This document shows positions 24,283 through 33,086 of a DNA stretch of 40,092 bases, one piece after another. The notes beneath the pieces are model-generated. The model was not told the DNA's origin and ran no database searches. It saw only the letters and a program-made list of their open reading frames with translations. The stretch is from Lentisphaerae bacterium GWF2_50_93 (GTDB lineage: Bacteria; Verrucomicrobiota; Lentisphaeria; Victivallales; GWF2-50-93): positions 1-40,092 of the forward strand of contig MHBI01000014.1 of NCBI GenBank assembly GCA_001804815.1. The letters run 5' to 3'. Position numbers and translations under genes: made by a program. Position 1 is the first letter of the stretch. Each line of letters begins with the position of its first letter.

Positions 24283-26028
24283 ATGAGGGACTTATTGACA
24301 TTTCTGAAATTTACCGGTTTTGCATTTGCGTGTGCTTTGGCAATGCCACTTGTTTTAGCCGGAACGCCGGATCCTATGAAGGAGAAACAGGCATTTACAG
24401 ACAAGGCCAAGTTGAAAATCGTATTAGTTGGCGATTCGACTGTTACAGGTGAGGGTGGGGGATGGGGTGACGGCTTCCGCATGAGGGTGAATCCGGGAGT
24501 GGAAGTCATAAATCTTGCACGCGGTGGAAGGAGTTCCGGCAGCTTTGTTGCTGAAGGGCGCTGGAAGCAGGCGTTGGAACTGAAGCCGGATTATGTGACA
24601 ATCCAGTTCGGCCACAATGATCAGCCGGGACATGGTCCGGGACGCGAGAGCGATCCGGAGACAAGCTACCGTGAAAACATGCTGCGATATGTCAACGATG
24701 CAATTGCCGCTGGAATAAAGCCGGTACTGGTGACACCGTTGTCCCGCCGTCAATGGGGTGAAGATGGGCGGATCCGTTCCTCCCTGCAGCCTTATGCCGA
24801 TGTTGTCCAGAGGATTGCCAAGGAAAAGAATGTCCTGCTCGTTGATTTGCACAAAAGATCCATAGACGTATATAATTCGCTCGGTCGTGATGGCACCAAA
24901 CTGATCTCTCCGAAAAAAGGAGAGGACGGATGGGATGGGACGCATCTGAACCTGGCGGGAGGGGACCTTTTCGGTGCGATAATCGCTGATGAGTTCCGCG
25001 AAATAGCTCCTGAACTTGGAGCACAGATGACTTACTGGCGTGAGAAAAAGACAAATATAAAAGTCGAGGTTCCGTCTTTGCCTCCAAATGAATTTGCCGC
25101 CAATGCCAACAAGCAGCCGCCATCGCCGATGCCCCAGGGTTCCAGGACGATCACGGTCGCCGCCGACGGCAGCGGAGACTACCGTACAGTTCAGGAAGCA
25201 GTGGCTGCCGCACCCGCAAACAATTCGGACCGCACGACGATCCGTATCAAGCCAGGAACATACTATGGTTGCATAGTTGTGCCACGATCGCGTCCGAACT
25301 TGAGCTTTATCGGTGAGAATCCCGATACGACTATCCTGACTTATGCGCTGAATGTCTATGATCCGATACCCGCAGACGTTCCCCCTCGGATGAACGGCAA
25401 TGGAGTCATTGTGCTTGGAGACGGATTCCTTGCCGAGAATCTGAGCTTCAGAAACACTGCGGGGGAACGCGGCCAGGCTATGGCATTGCGGGTGCAGGCC
25501 GACCGTTGCGTATTTCGCAACTGCAAGCTGTATGGCTGGCAGGATACCTTGCTGGCCAGTTCCAAGCGGCAGTATTTCGACAACTGCTACATCGAGGGAC
25601 GCGTGGATTTCATCTACGGAGGTTCCACTGCGGTGTTTGAGAATTGTATTATCCATAGCAAGAATGGAGGCTATGTAACTGCGGCGAGCACCCCTGAAGA
25701 TCAAAAGTACGGATTCGTGTTTCTGAATTGCAAACTTACCGGAAACATCCCGGCCTATCTTGGCCGCCCTTGGCGGCCGTTTGCCTACGTCGCTTATGTC
25801 AACTGTGAAATGGGTGATCACATACGTCCCGAAGGCTGGAATAACTGGGGCAAGGAATCAAACGAAAAAACAGCGAGGTATATGGAATGCAACAATTCGG
25901 GCCCAGGCGCGAATACTGATAAAAGGGTGCCATGGATGAAGAAGCTTGATCCGACGGAGGCAAAGAATTTCACGGCAGATGCCGTTCTTGGAGGAAACGA
26001 TGGATGGAAACCAAAAGAGGAGAAATAA
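24283..26028 (+). CDS. Bifunctional CE12 rhamnogalacturonan acetylesterase - CE8 pectin methylesterase
   Basis: This is a 581-residue two-enzyme fusion with signal peptide (GFAFACALAMPLVLAG). Residues 45-250 are an SGNH esterase of the CE12 type: VGDSTVTGEGGGWG (Ser52), ARGGRSS, FGHNDQ (Asn112) and DGTHLNLAGG (Asp218, His221). A linker of about 35 residues rich in Pro and Asn leads to CE8 at 288-575: GDYRTVQEAV, GQAMAL (Gln398), GWQDTLL (Gln420, Asp421), VDFIYGGSTAVFE (Asp442) and GRPW (Arg495). It should remove both acetyl and methyl groups from pectin. GGGAG precedes the ATG. The CE8 part is not a simple copy of the first CE8 protein and lacks the C-terminal module. Confidence 0.94.
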   Translation: MRDLLTFLKFTGFAFACALAMPLVLAGTPDPMKEKQAFTDKAKLKIVLVGDSTVTGEGGGWGDGFRMRVNPGVEVINLARGGRSSGSFVAEGRWKQALELKPDYVTIQFGHNDQPGHGPGRESDPETSYRENMLRYVNDAIAAGIKPVLVTPLSRRQWGEDGRIRSSLQPYADVVQRIAKEKNVLLVDLHKRSIDVYNSLGRDGTKLISPKKGEDGWDGTHLNLAGGDLFGAIIADEFREIAPELGAQMTYWREKKTNIKVEVPSLPPNEFAANANKQPPSPMPQGSRTITVAADGSGDYRTVQEAVAAAPANNSDRTTIRIKPGTYYGCIVVPRSRPNLSFIGENPDTTILTYALNVYDPIPADVPPRMNGNGVIVLGDGFLAENLSFRNTAGERGQAMALRVQADRCVFRNCKLYGWQDTLLASSKRQYFDNCYIEGRVDFIYGGSTAVFENCIIHSKNGGYVTAASTPEDQKYGFVFLNCKLTGNIPAYLGRPWRPFAYVAYVNCEMGDHIRPEGWNNWGKESNEKTARYMECNNSGPGANTDKRVPWMKKLDPTEAKNFTADAVLGGNDGWKPKEEK

Positions 26029-26038
26029 CTAAAACATC

Positions 26039-27655
26039 ATGAGCATTTCAAATCCAATTCTGTCCGGTTTCAATCCCGATCCCTGCATTTGCGTCGTGGG
26101 AGGGGATTTCTATATCGCTACCTCCACGTTCGAATGGTTCCCCGGAGTGCAGATACATCATTCTAAGGATTTGAAGCATTGGCGGCTGATCACCCGACCC
26201 TTAAACAGGATATCGCAGCTTGATCTCAGAGGGTGCAGGCATTCAGGAGGAGTCTGGGCGCCTTCGCTCACATATGCCGACGGGCTGTTCTGGCTGGTTT
26301 ACACAAACGTCCGCAGTCTTGGCGGGCCTTTCATAACGGACTCTCCCATATTTCTAGTTACAACCGAAAACATCGAGGGGGAGTGGTCGGAACCAGTCTA
26401 TCTGGGAGCAAACGGCTTTGACCCATCTCTCTTCCACGACGGAAACGGGAAAAAATATCTGCTCAATATGCAGATGGGAGATTTGGGTGGAAAACGTTTT
26501 GATGGAATAACCCTTCAGGAATACGATCACGGAAAAAAGAAATTTGCAGGAGACCGGATACGTATATGGGACGGCACCGAACTCGGAAAGACCGAGGGAC
26601 CGCATCTCTACAAGAAGGATGGATTCTACTATCTTCTTACAGCCGAGGGAGGCACTTCATACGACCATGCAGTCAGCATGGCCCGTTCAAAGAATCTCCT
26701 TGGCCCATATGAAACTGATCCTGCAAATCCCATGCTGACATCCGCCAACCGGCCAGAGGTTTCTTTAAAATCCTCCGGGCACGGCGATCTCTTCCAGACG
26801 CCTGATGGAGAGTGGTACATGGTGCATCTTTGCCAGCGGCCTTTGCAGAAACGCGGCGTTCCGGAAAAGACATGGAATCAGGACAAGGTTGCCATCCTCG
26901 GACGTGAAACGGCATTGCAGAAAGTGGACTGGCCGAAGGGGGAATTCCCACGCCTTAAGAATGGCGGGAACTCTCCATATGATGAGGTGGATGAGCCAAA
27001 ATTATCTGCGCATGCGTGGGAAGATTCATTGAGGGATGATTTCAACGGTCCGAAACTGAACATGCATTTCCAGACATTGCGTGAGCCTGCTGATGAGAGC
27101 TGGATGAGTCTGAAGAGGCGTCCTGGCTGGCTCAGCCTGAAGGGACGCAACTCCCTGTACTCTTTCTTCGAGCAGTCTTTTGTTGCGAGGCGCCTGCAGC
27201 ATTTCAAGGCCTATGTTGAAACATGCCTCAGCTTCAAACCCCTCCATTCCAAGCAGGATGCGGGTCTGATCGCCTATTATGACAGCCAGAACTATCATTA
27301 TCTGCGTATTTCGCATGCCGGCGAAGGAAAAATCAGAATAAGCGTAGTCACCAGCGACGGCAGTCCAAGCCTGGAAAAGGCGGATTTTTCCATTTTCGAG
27401 GTGGCCACTATTGATGCTCCTGAAAAAATCTACTTGAAGATGTCCGTCGACTATGCGGACATGAATTTCTTCTGGAGCCTGGACGGGGAAGATTGGAACC
27501 GAATAAACAAAATTATCGACAGCACAAACATGGGCGACCGCTGTTCTTCGATAAGTAGTTTCACCGGTACTTTCTGGGGGATATGCTGCCAGGACATGAC
27601 CGGCGACGGTATATGGGCCGATTTTGACTATTTCGAATATCATCCTGAAATATAA
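26039..27655 (+). CDS. GH43 family beta-xylosidase/alpha-L-arabinofuranosidase, cytoplasmic
   Basis: This is a 538-residue two-domain GH43 enzyme. The five-bladed propeller has NPDP (Asp14, base), GFDPS (Asp128, pKa helper) and KTEGPH (Glu186, acid). After about residue 320 comes a beta-sandwich (FNGPKLNMHFQTL...DSQNYHYLRISH) that closes the active site in the GH43 subfamilies 11/12 type. There is no signal peptide, so it works in the cytoplasm on imported oligomers, releasing xylose or arabinose from pectin or xylan side chains. The gap to the CE12-CE8 gene is 10 bases. The ribosome site is weak, so translation may depend on coupling. Confidence 0.93.
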   Translation: MSISNPILSGFNPDPCICVVGGDFYIATSTFEWFPGVQIHHSKDLKHWRLITRPLNRISQLDLRGCRHSGGVWAPSLTYADGLFWLVYTNVRSLGGPFITDSPIFLVTTENIEGEWSEPVYLGANGFDPSLFHDGNGKKYLLNMQMGDLGGKRFDGITLQEYDHGKKKFAGDRIRIWDGTELGKTEGPHLYKKDGFYYLLTAEGGTSYDHAVSMARSKNLLGPYETDPANPMLTSANRPEVSLKSSGHGDLFQTPDGEWYMVHLCQRPLQKRGVPEKTWNQDKVAILGRETALQKVDWPKGEFPRLKNGGNSPYDEVDEPKLSAHAWEDSLRDDFNGPKLNMHFQTLREPADESWMSLKRRPGWLSLKGRNSLYSFFEQSFVARRLQHFKAYVETCLSFKPLHSKQDAGLIAYYDSQNYHYLRISHAGEGKIRISVVTSDGSPSLEKADFSIFEVATIDAPEKIYLKMSVDYADMNFFWSLDGEDWNRINKIIDSTNMGDRCSSISSFTGTFWGICCQDMTGDGIWADFDYFEYHPEI

Positions 27656-27673
27656 AAACATTAAGGCAAGACG

Positions 27674-28984
27674 ATGATTTCAATTCAGACAAACGGAGCG
27701 CTTGGAGATGGCAGGACTGTCAATACAGAGGCCATACAGAGAACCATAGATGTCGTGGCACAGGCCGGGGGAGGAACCGTCCTAGTGCCTTCCGGACATT
27801 TCATATGCGGACCTCTTGCGTTGAGGAGCAATGTGTTCCTGCATCTTGAGGCGGGGGCATTGCTGCAGGCCCATAGAGTAATAGAAGGCTGGCCGATTAT
27901 TAAAGATCTTTATCCAGCGGAACTGAATAATGGCAGATCTTCTGACGCTGGATCTGTCTGCCATCCTTTCATATATGCGGAGAATTCAAGTAACATAGGG
28001 ATTACCGGGAACGGGATCATCAATGGATCAGGAGAGGTTTGGTGGCCGCATGTTAAAACAGGAAAGATTGGCAACCGCAGACCACGCCTTATCGTCTTTG
28101 CCGGCTGTGACAATGTGTTATTGGATGGATTCAGGGCTGAGAATTCTCCACAATGGACCATAAACCCTGTCTGCTGTGAAAACGTAGTGATCCGCGGGCT
28201 GACGGTTTTTAATCCGCCGGATTCTCCAAACACCGATGGCATAAATCCCGATTCATGCCGCCATGTCCGGATATCCGGCTGCCACATAGATGTCGGAGAC
28301 GACTGCATAACATTGAAATCCGGTACGGAAACCGCCTGCCGTCCTGCTGAACGCAGAGCATGTGAGAACATAATCATCTCCGAATGCCTCATGCTGCACG
28401 GGCATGGGGCCGTGGTCATTGGAAGCGAAATGAGCGGAGGAGTAAGGAATGTCGTGATAAGCAACTGCATATTCAATGGCACGGATCGGGGCATACGTTT
28501 CAAGTCGCGTCGCGGGCGCGGAGGCATTGTCGAAAATGTCCGGGTTCAGAGCATAGTCATGGACGATGTGAAAACGCCGATAGTGGCAAACCTTTTCTAT
28601 GTCTGTGGCGCAAGGGGTGAAGCTCGTGTTGCGGATCTCCATGCCTATCCTGTCGACGAAACTACTCCGCGGATGGAGAGGCTGCATTTTTCACAGATCA
28701 CGGCGAAAAGGGCCCATCACGCAGCTGTATTTTTATACGGGCTGCCCGAGATGCCTATCAAGGACGTGATGCTGAACGAAATCGACATACAGATGTCACC
28801 GGATGCAAAGGAAGGAGATGCCGATATGGCGATCATGATTCCCAAGATGAAACGAAGGGCATTTTTTGCTAGGCATGTCAGCGGTCTCTCCTTGTGTTCT
28901 GTAAAAGTGGAAGGATTTGAAGGTCCTTTTATTGATGCCCAGGACTGCATGGATCTCCGGAATTATGAAGGTGGAAATATTTAA
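27674..28984 (+). CDS. GH28 family polygalacturonase-like glycosidase, cytoplasmic
   Basis: This is a 436-residue right-handed beta-helix with all four GH28 motifs: NTDG (Asp188), GDDC (Asp209, Asp210), GHG (His243) and RFK (Arg275, Lys277; usually RIK). The N-terminal FGALGDG-like start (TNGALGDGRTVNTEAIQ) is typical of exo-acting GH28 members. No signal peptide is present, which with the ABC importer downstream suggests hydrolysis of imported oligogalacturonides or rhamnogalacturonan fragments. AAGGCAAG precedes the ATG. The stop is 2 bases from the binding-protein start, so the two are translated from one message. Confidence 0.93.
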   Translation: MISIQTNGALGDGRTVNTEAIQRTIDVVAQAGGGTVLVPSGHFICGPLALRSNVFLHLEAGALLQAHRVIEGWPIIKDLYPAELNNGRSSDAGSVCHPFIYAENSSNIGITGNGIINGSGEVWWPHVKTGKIGNRRPRLIVFAGCDNVLLDGFRAENSPQWTINPVCCENVVIRGLTVFNPPDSPNTDGINPDSCRHVRISGCHIDVGDDCITLKSGTETACRPAERRACENIIISECLMLHGHGAVVIGSEMSGGVRNVVISNCIFNGTDRGIRFKSRRGRGGIVENVRVQSIVMDDVKTPIVANLFYVCGARGEARVADLHAYPVDETTPRMERLHFSQITAKRAHHAAVFLYGLPEMPIKDVMLNEIDIQMSPDAKEGDADMAIMIPKMKRRAFFARHVSGLSLCSVKVEGFEGPFIDAQDCMDLRNYEGGNI

Positions 28985-28986
28985 AT

Positions 28987-30432
28987 ATGAAAGTCCGGAA
29001 ACAAGCCATGCTCAAGCGTATTGTCTGCAAAAGCCTTTTCCTCATATTGTCCAGACATGGACAGCTCCTGCTGGCTGCCATGATCCTTATGCTGGCTCCT
29101 TCCTGTTCCAGCAAGGAGGAAGCCGAGAAGAAGAACTTGACGTTATGGACTTCGGGGGATTCCAAGACGCTTGCTGCAATAAAACAGACCTGTATTGATT
29201 TTGAAAAGCTCCATCCGTCGATAAAAGTGAATGTGGAGTTTATTGCCGGCAAGTCACGCACGCAGAAATACCTGATCTCCATGCAGGCTGGAAAAAGCGG
29301 CGATGTCGTCATGTTCCACTGGGCGCAGGTCTCAGTTTTCGCTCCGAAGAAGTGCATCATGGATCTGAAGCCTTTCATCAGAAGGGATAACTATGACCTG
29401 GGCGATTATTTCCCTCAGGGGCTCATGGCATACCAGTATGATGGGGGGCAGTATTGCCTTCCGGTCAACGGATCAACACTGGTCTTGTATTACAACAAGA
29501 ATCTCTTTGATCAGGCCCGCCTGGATTATCCTGATGACAAATGGAACTTCGACGATTTTCTGCATGCCGCACAGAAGCTGACTCTTCTAAAGGACAAGGA
29601 TGGCAGGCAGGTCGTTGGGTGCCTGCCCTACGACATAAGTTCCTGGCTGTGGTCTATGGGAGGAGAATATGCGGACGATGGATTGAGCAGGATATCCTTT
29701 AATGATCCCCGGACTGTAGAGGCCGTCCGCGTCTTTTGGAACTTACGGCATAAATGGAACATATCGGTGAAAAACCTGAACCTGGCTGGAAGCGACAGCA
29801 CGTCATTGGATGTGTTTGAAAGAGGAAACGTGGGAATGTCCGTAAGCGGGCCATGGAGCCTTCCAAGCTATTCTGGAATAAAGGATTTCACATGGGATAT
29901 TGCGCCTTTTCCAGCAGGCAAGAAGGGGAGGCAGACACGTTATGCAGGAATGGGCTATGGAATCTGGGCGAAGACGAAATATCCGGATGAGGCATGGGAA
30001 CTGCTGAAGTTCCTGCAGAGCAGGGAGGAGCAGGAGAAACGTGCCACCGGATTCACGGATATCCCTTCAAGAAAGTCTGTTGCCTATGGCGTATGGGCGG
30101 ACCAGAAGGCGGCCTTCAATGTTAAAACCCTCCTGGAATCCATTTCGGGTGGAGGAGACAATGTCGTCCGTGTCTTTCCGAAAAACGAACTGTGGCCGAA
30201 CATATCCAGATACTTCAATGAATCCATGGATCTTGCGATGCTTGATCAGATCAGTGTTGACGAGGGGCTGAACCGTGCGCAGAGGAAGGCTGATAATTTT
30301 CTCGCAAGGAAGAGGTATGTCCCCGGGCTGGTGGACTATGTCGGGATTGCCCTCGCCTCCTGTGCAATGTTTTTTTCGGTGATTTTCCTTTCCAGGAAGT
30401 TCCAGACGAGGAAGAATGAACCCAAAACTTAA
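28987..30432 (+). CDS. ABC sugar-binding protein with an extra C-terminal membrane helix
   Basis: This is a 481-residue extracellular solute-binding protein of the family 1 (MalE/UgpB) type: NLTLWTSGDSKTL, PSIKVNVEFIAGKSR, NGSTLVLYYNKNLFDQ and YAGMGYGIWAKTKYPDEAWE. The N-terminus has a hydrophobic segment (27-39) ending in Cys40, but the lipobox APSC is poor, so lipid attachment is uncertain. Unusually, residues 451-469 (YVGIALASCAMFFSVIFLS) form a second membrane helix followed by RKFQTRK, consistent with a cytoplasmic tail. It overlaps the first permease gene by 17 bases. The binding protein would thus be tethered beside the transporter. It probably imports pectin oligomers. Confidence 0.9.
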   Translation: MKVRKQAMLKRIVCKSLFLILSRHGQLLLAAMILMLAPSCSSKEEAEKKNLTLWTSGDSKTLAAIKQTCIDFEKLHPSIKVNVEFIAGKSRTQKYLISMQAGKSGDVVMFHWAQVSVFAPKKCIMDLKPFIRRDNYDLGDYFPQGLMAYQYDGGQYCLPVNGSTLVLYYNKNLFDQARLDYPDDKWNFDDFLHAAQKLTLLKDKDGRQVVGCLPYDISSWLWSMGGEYADDGLSRISFNDPRTVEAVRVFWNLRHKWNISVKNLNLAGSDSTSLDVFERGNVGMSVSGPWSLPSYSGIKDFTWDIAPFPAGKKGRQTRYAGMGYGIWAKTKYPDEAWELLKFLQSREEQEKRATGFTDIPSRKSVAYGVWADQKAAFNVKTLLESISGGGDNVVRVFPKNELWPNISRYFNESMDLAMLDQISVDEGLNRAQRKADNFLARKRYVPGLVDYVGIALASCAMFFSVIFLSRKFQTRKNEPKT

Positions 30433-31336
30433 ACGTTATCTTACGGCATATGCATTCCTACTGCCCAACGGGGTGGGATTCATGTTGTTCATGCTCCTTC
30501 CCATCCTGGTCTCTTTCGGTCTTGCATTCACCGACTGCCAGATGCTTAAACCGAATATCAGGTTCATCGGCTTCGGTAACTTCATCAACCTTCTCGGATT
30601 CTACCACGACAGCGCCGGATGGCATGCGAATGATCCCGACTTCTGGTATTACCTTTACAACACCATTTTCCTGATGATCGGCATTCCAATATCAATGGCC
30701 GCATCCCTGGGAATGGCCATCCTGCTGAATCAGAAACTGAAGGGGATCGTACTTTTCCGGACATTGTTCTACCTGCCGCATATCTGCTCCGGCATTGCAA
30801 TATTCATGGTATGGCGGATGATGTATCATGCCGATGTCGGGATAATAAACACCATTCTCGGATGGCTTGATATCCAGGGCCCTGACTGGCTGAATTCAAT
30901 AACCTGGGCAAAACCCGCCCTGATAATCATGGGTGTTTGGGGTGCGGCAGGTGGGAACAACATGATAATTTATCTCGCCGCCCTGAAGGGGGTACCCGAA
31001 TCGCTCTTCGAGGCTGCTGACATCGACGGGGCCAGCGCATGGCAGAAATTCAGATATGTCACGTGGCCCCAGCTTGCCCCAGCCACTTTTTTCATATTTA
31101 CAATGAGCATCATAGGGGGATTCCAGGGCGGTTTCAACATGGCATACATCATGACACAGGGAGGACCGTCGGGATCAACAACGACCATCGGCTACTATAT
31201 TTTCAACATGGCGTATGACGGCGAACTGCTGCTTGGATACGGGAGCGCCATAGCCTGGGTACTTTTCGTGCTGGTGATGGGGGCCACGATTCTAAACTGG
31301 AAATGCGGCAAAAGCGGAGAGAATGACTATGCCTGA
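30416..31336 (+). CDS. ABC sugar transporter permease, MalF/UgpA type
   Basis: This is a 306-residue membrane protein with six predicted helices. The cytoplasmic EAA loop EAADIDGASAWQKFRYVTWP (residues 199-218) is the contact for the ATPase. It begins inside the binding-protein gene (17-base overlap, GAGGAAG upstream) and itself overlaps the next permease by 14 bases, so all three are translationally coupled. LLFMLLPILVSFGLAFTDC-like first helix and NGVGFMLF are typical of the MalF class. It works with the second permease and an ATPase encoded elsewhere, probably a shared MsmK/UgpC-type protein. Confidence 0.94.
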   Translation: MNPKLKRYLTAYAFLLPNGVGFMLFMLLPILVSFGLAFTDCQMLKPNIRFIGFGNFINLLGFYHDSAGWHANDPDFWYYLYNTIFLMIGIPISMAASLGMAILLNQKLKGIVLFRTLFYLPHICSGIAIFMVWRMMYHADVGIINTILGWLDIQGPDWLNSITWAKPALIIMGVWGAAGGNNMIIYLAALKGVPESLFEAADIDGASAWQKFRYVTWPQLAPATFFIFTMSIIGGFQGGFNMAYIMTQGGPSGSTTTIGYYIFNMAYDGELLLGYGSAIAWVLFVLVMGATILNWKCGKSGENDYA

Positions 31337-32240
31337 TTTCAGGACATCATCGGTTGCAAGATATGCAGTCCAGTACGGAATTCTGGTGGCGGTTTCTGTG
31401 ACCACGGTTTTCCCGCTTGTCTGGATGATAGGGACGTCCCTCAAGTCCGCGGGCGATCCTGTAATGTCATTTCTGCCCGACCATCCCACGATGAGCAACT
31501 TTGCCAGGGCGATAGAGGGCACATCTTTCACACGCTACTACATCAACAGCATCATAATCGCGGTGGTTTCCACGTTCGGGCAGCTGCTGACGAGTTCCAT
31601 GGCTGGTTTTGCCTTTGCAAGGCTGAACTTCCCGGGGCGCGACAAGATATTCTTCGCCTACCTGGCCACCATGATGATCCCAGGTGCTGTAACAATGGTT
31701 CCTCTGTTCATGATAATGACGGCCGGCCCCGAATATCTCAACATCCTGCTTGGGACCGGGATGTTCACTGAGAAACAATATTTCCTGAACGAATATTATG
31801 CCGGCCGGGCTCTGGGAATAGACTCCTATTTCACCATTATAGTCCCTCATTTCTTCAGTCCGTTCGGAGTCTTCCTGATGCGCCAGTTCTTTCTGACAAT
31901 ACCCAAGGAGATGGACGAAGCTGCGTCAATAGATGGTTGTTCGACTTTTCAGATCTATTTTCATGTCATATTGCCGATGTCGAAACCGGCTCTTGGCGCA
32001 CTGTCAATTTTCGTCTTCATGGGCACATGGGGTGAATTCCTGTGGCCTCTCATCATGACAAACAGCGACGCCATGAAGAATCTTCCCGTCGGCATAGCCA
32101 GCTTCATGGGTGAGCACTCGACCGACTGGCCATTGATAATGGCGGCTTCCACGATGATGATGATCCCTATGGTATGTGTTTTCATAGCATTCCAGAAATT
32201 CTTCGTAAGCGGAATCCAGACCGGCGCAGTAAAGGGGTGA
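31323..32240 (+). CDS. ABC sugar transporter permease, MalG/UgpE type
   Basis: This is a 305-residue protein with six predicted helices. The EAA loop is EAASIDGCSTFQIYFHVILP at residues 199-218. FPLVWMIGTSLKS near the N-terminus and GEFLWPLI near the C-terminus are MalG-class marks. An insertion of about 30 residues after the third helix (EYLNILLGTGMFTEKQYFLN) lengthens one loop. ATG 31329 is an alternative start and has better spacing to GGAG. It is the last gene of the pectin operon. No ATPase gene follows before the repeat-rich stretch. Confidence 0.94.
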   Translation: MTMPDFRTSSVARYAVQYGILVAVSVTTVFPLVWMIGTSLKSAGDPVMSFLPDHPTMSNFARAIEGTSFTRYYINSIIIAVVSTFGQLLTSSMAGFAFARLNFPGRDKIFFAYLATMMIPGAVTMVPLFMIMTAGPEYLNILLGTGMFTEKQYFLNEYYAGRALGIDSYFTIIVPHFFSPFGVFLMRQFFLTIPKEMDEAASIDGCSTFQIYFHVILPMSKPALGALSIFVFMGTWGEFLWPLIMTNSDAMKNLPVGIASFMGEHSTDWPLIMAASTMMMIPMVCVFIAFQKFFVSGIQTGAVKG

Positions 32241-32604
32241 AATCGTAGTTCAAGGATAGCCTAAAAAAGGTCAAGAATATTAGGGCGGGAAGAGTTGATG
32301 CATACGTCTCCCCCGCTTGCCCAGCTCTTTCCGCCCTTTCTAAACAATTACCCCAATCAGCTGTAAAACTTTGCCAAAAGCTCAATGTTGCAAACTTATC
32401 CCCGTTTTCAACCGTTTCTGTGTCAAAGATTGGACATGGTTCGACAGGGCCGGTCAATCAGGTATAAATTTAGAATGTACAATATTCAATAACAACTTGA
32501 AATATGTACAGAAAATTGTGAAATATTCACGTGCAACTTCAATAATTCACAAGCAGCTGGTTTGGAAAGTACTCAAATTGCATAGATGAATTTTGTGTCA
32601 GAGA
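32241..32604. other. Gene-free stretch after the pectin operon
   Basis: Inverted arms at 32282-32294 and 32325-32337 (12 of 13 bases pair, loop 30, only three Ts after) may end the operon, weakly. A copy of the second dispersed repeat lies at 32375-32441, and a short echo of its GTGTCAAAGATTGG core at about 32595. No coding frame is convincing. Confidence 0.5.
32375..32441. repeat. Second dispersed repeat family, copy 2
   Basis: Aligns with 18324-18389 over about 67 bases with few changes; the shared end is ATTGGACATGGTT. Confidence 0.75.
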
Positions 32605-32790
32605 TTGGGCATAGCTGAAGAAATAAGATTTGAGAAGATCTATTTGGGAATCTGCAGTATATTCAGATTGGAATTGAAGAGGGACTCTTTTTTATCTCTG
32701 CGCCAGCCTTTGATTTCAATCTCCTTCTTCCGAGCGGATGATTTGTCGGGATGAACCTTTGCGTATATCATTTTTACATGCCGCCTGACC
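32605..32790. repeat. Left direct repeat flanking the Fic gene
   Basis: About 186 bases match 34013-34199 at roughly 80-85%, with long exact runs such as ATTTGGGAATCTGCAGTATA. It contains a GIY-YIG nuclease gene remnant on the - strand. Confidence 0.9.
32640..32789 (-). pseudogene. C-terminal remnant of a GIY-YIG nuclease gene
   Basis: The - strand reads VKMIYAKVHPDKSSARKKEI followed by EIKGWRRDKKESLFNSNL and a stop. This matches the end of GIY-YIG domain proteins, where (R)PVK-(L/M)-(I/V)-Y precedes a helix with a K/R-rich ExEIKxW. The GIY and YIG motifs of the N-terminal half are missing; the frame is lost upstream at a run of nine Gs (Cs on the + strand), so the gene is truncated. Confidence 0.6.
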
Positions 32791-33086
32791 CCCCCCCATG
32801 AATATCATCTCAAAACCAAGATATCCTATCATGATTTATTACTTGCGTCGTCAAATAATTGGATTATCAGTGGTTTGCGATCTCCGAGCGCAACATAAGA
32901 CGGTGAATCCATCCCGAAATCCTTGATTCTCCTCCTTTTCTGGACTATCTTAGCCCGATCATGATATCAAAATTCCTATCAGCAATTCCTGTCAGCCACC
33001 GTCGATAGAAACTGACGAAACAACTTGATGAAAAATATGTATACGTCTGTAACACGGGGAAGCGTTAGTGAACCAGATTTAATAAT
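32791..33086. other. Unassigned spacer left of the Fic gene
   Basis: No gene is recognised. The - strand has a short frame reading RRRIKDFGMDSPSYVALGDR that I cannot assign. No Shine-Dalgarno site precedes the Fic ATG; the upstream bases are AT-rich (TTAATAAT). Confidence 0.4.

Noticed and set aside
24424..25821. 465-codon frame on the - strand
   Set aside because: It lies fully opposite the CE12-CE8 gene, whose motifs are complete; the - strand product shows no recognisable domain.
32282..32339. Intrinsic terminator of the pectin operon
   Set aside because: The stem is good, but the loop is 30 bases and only three Ts follow; I mention it as weak only.
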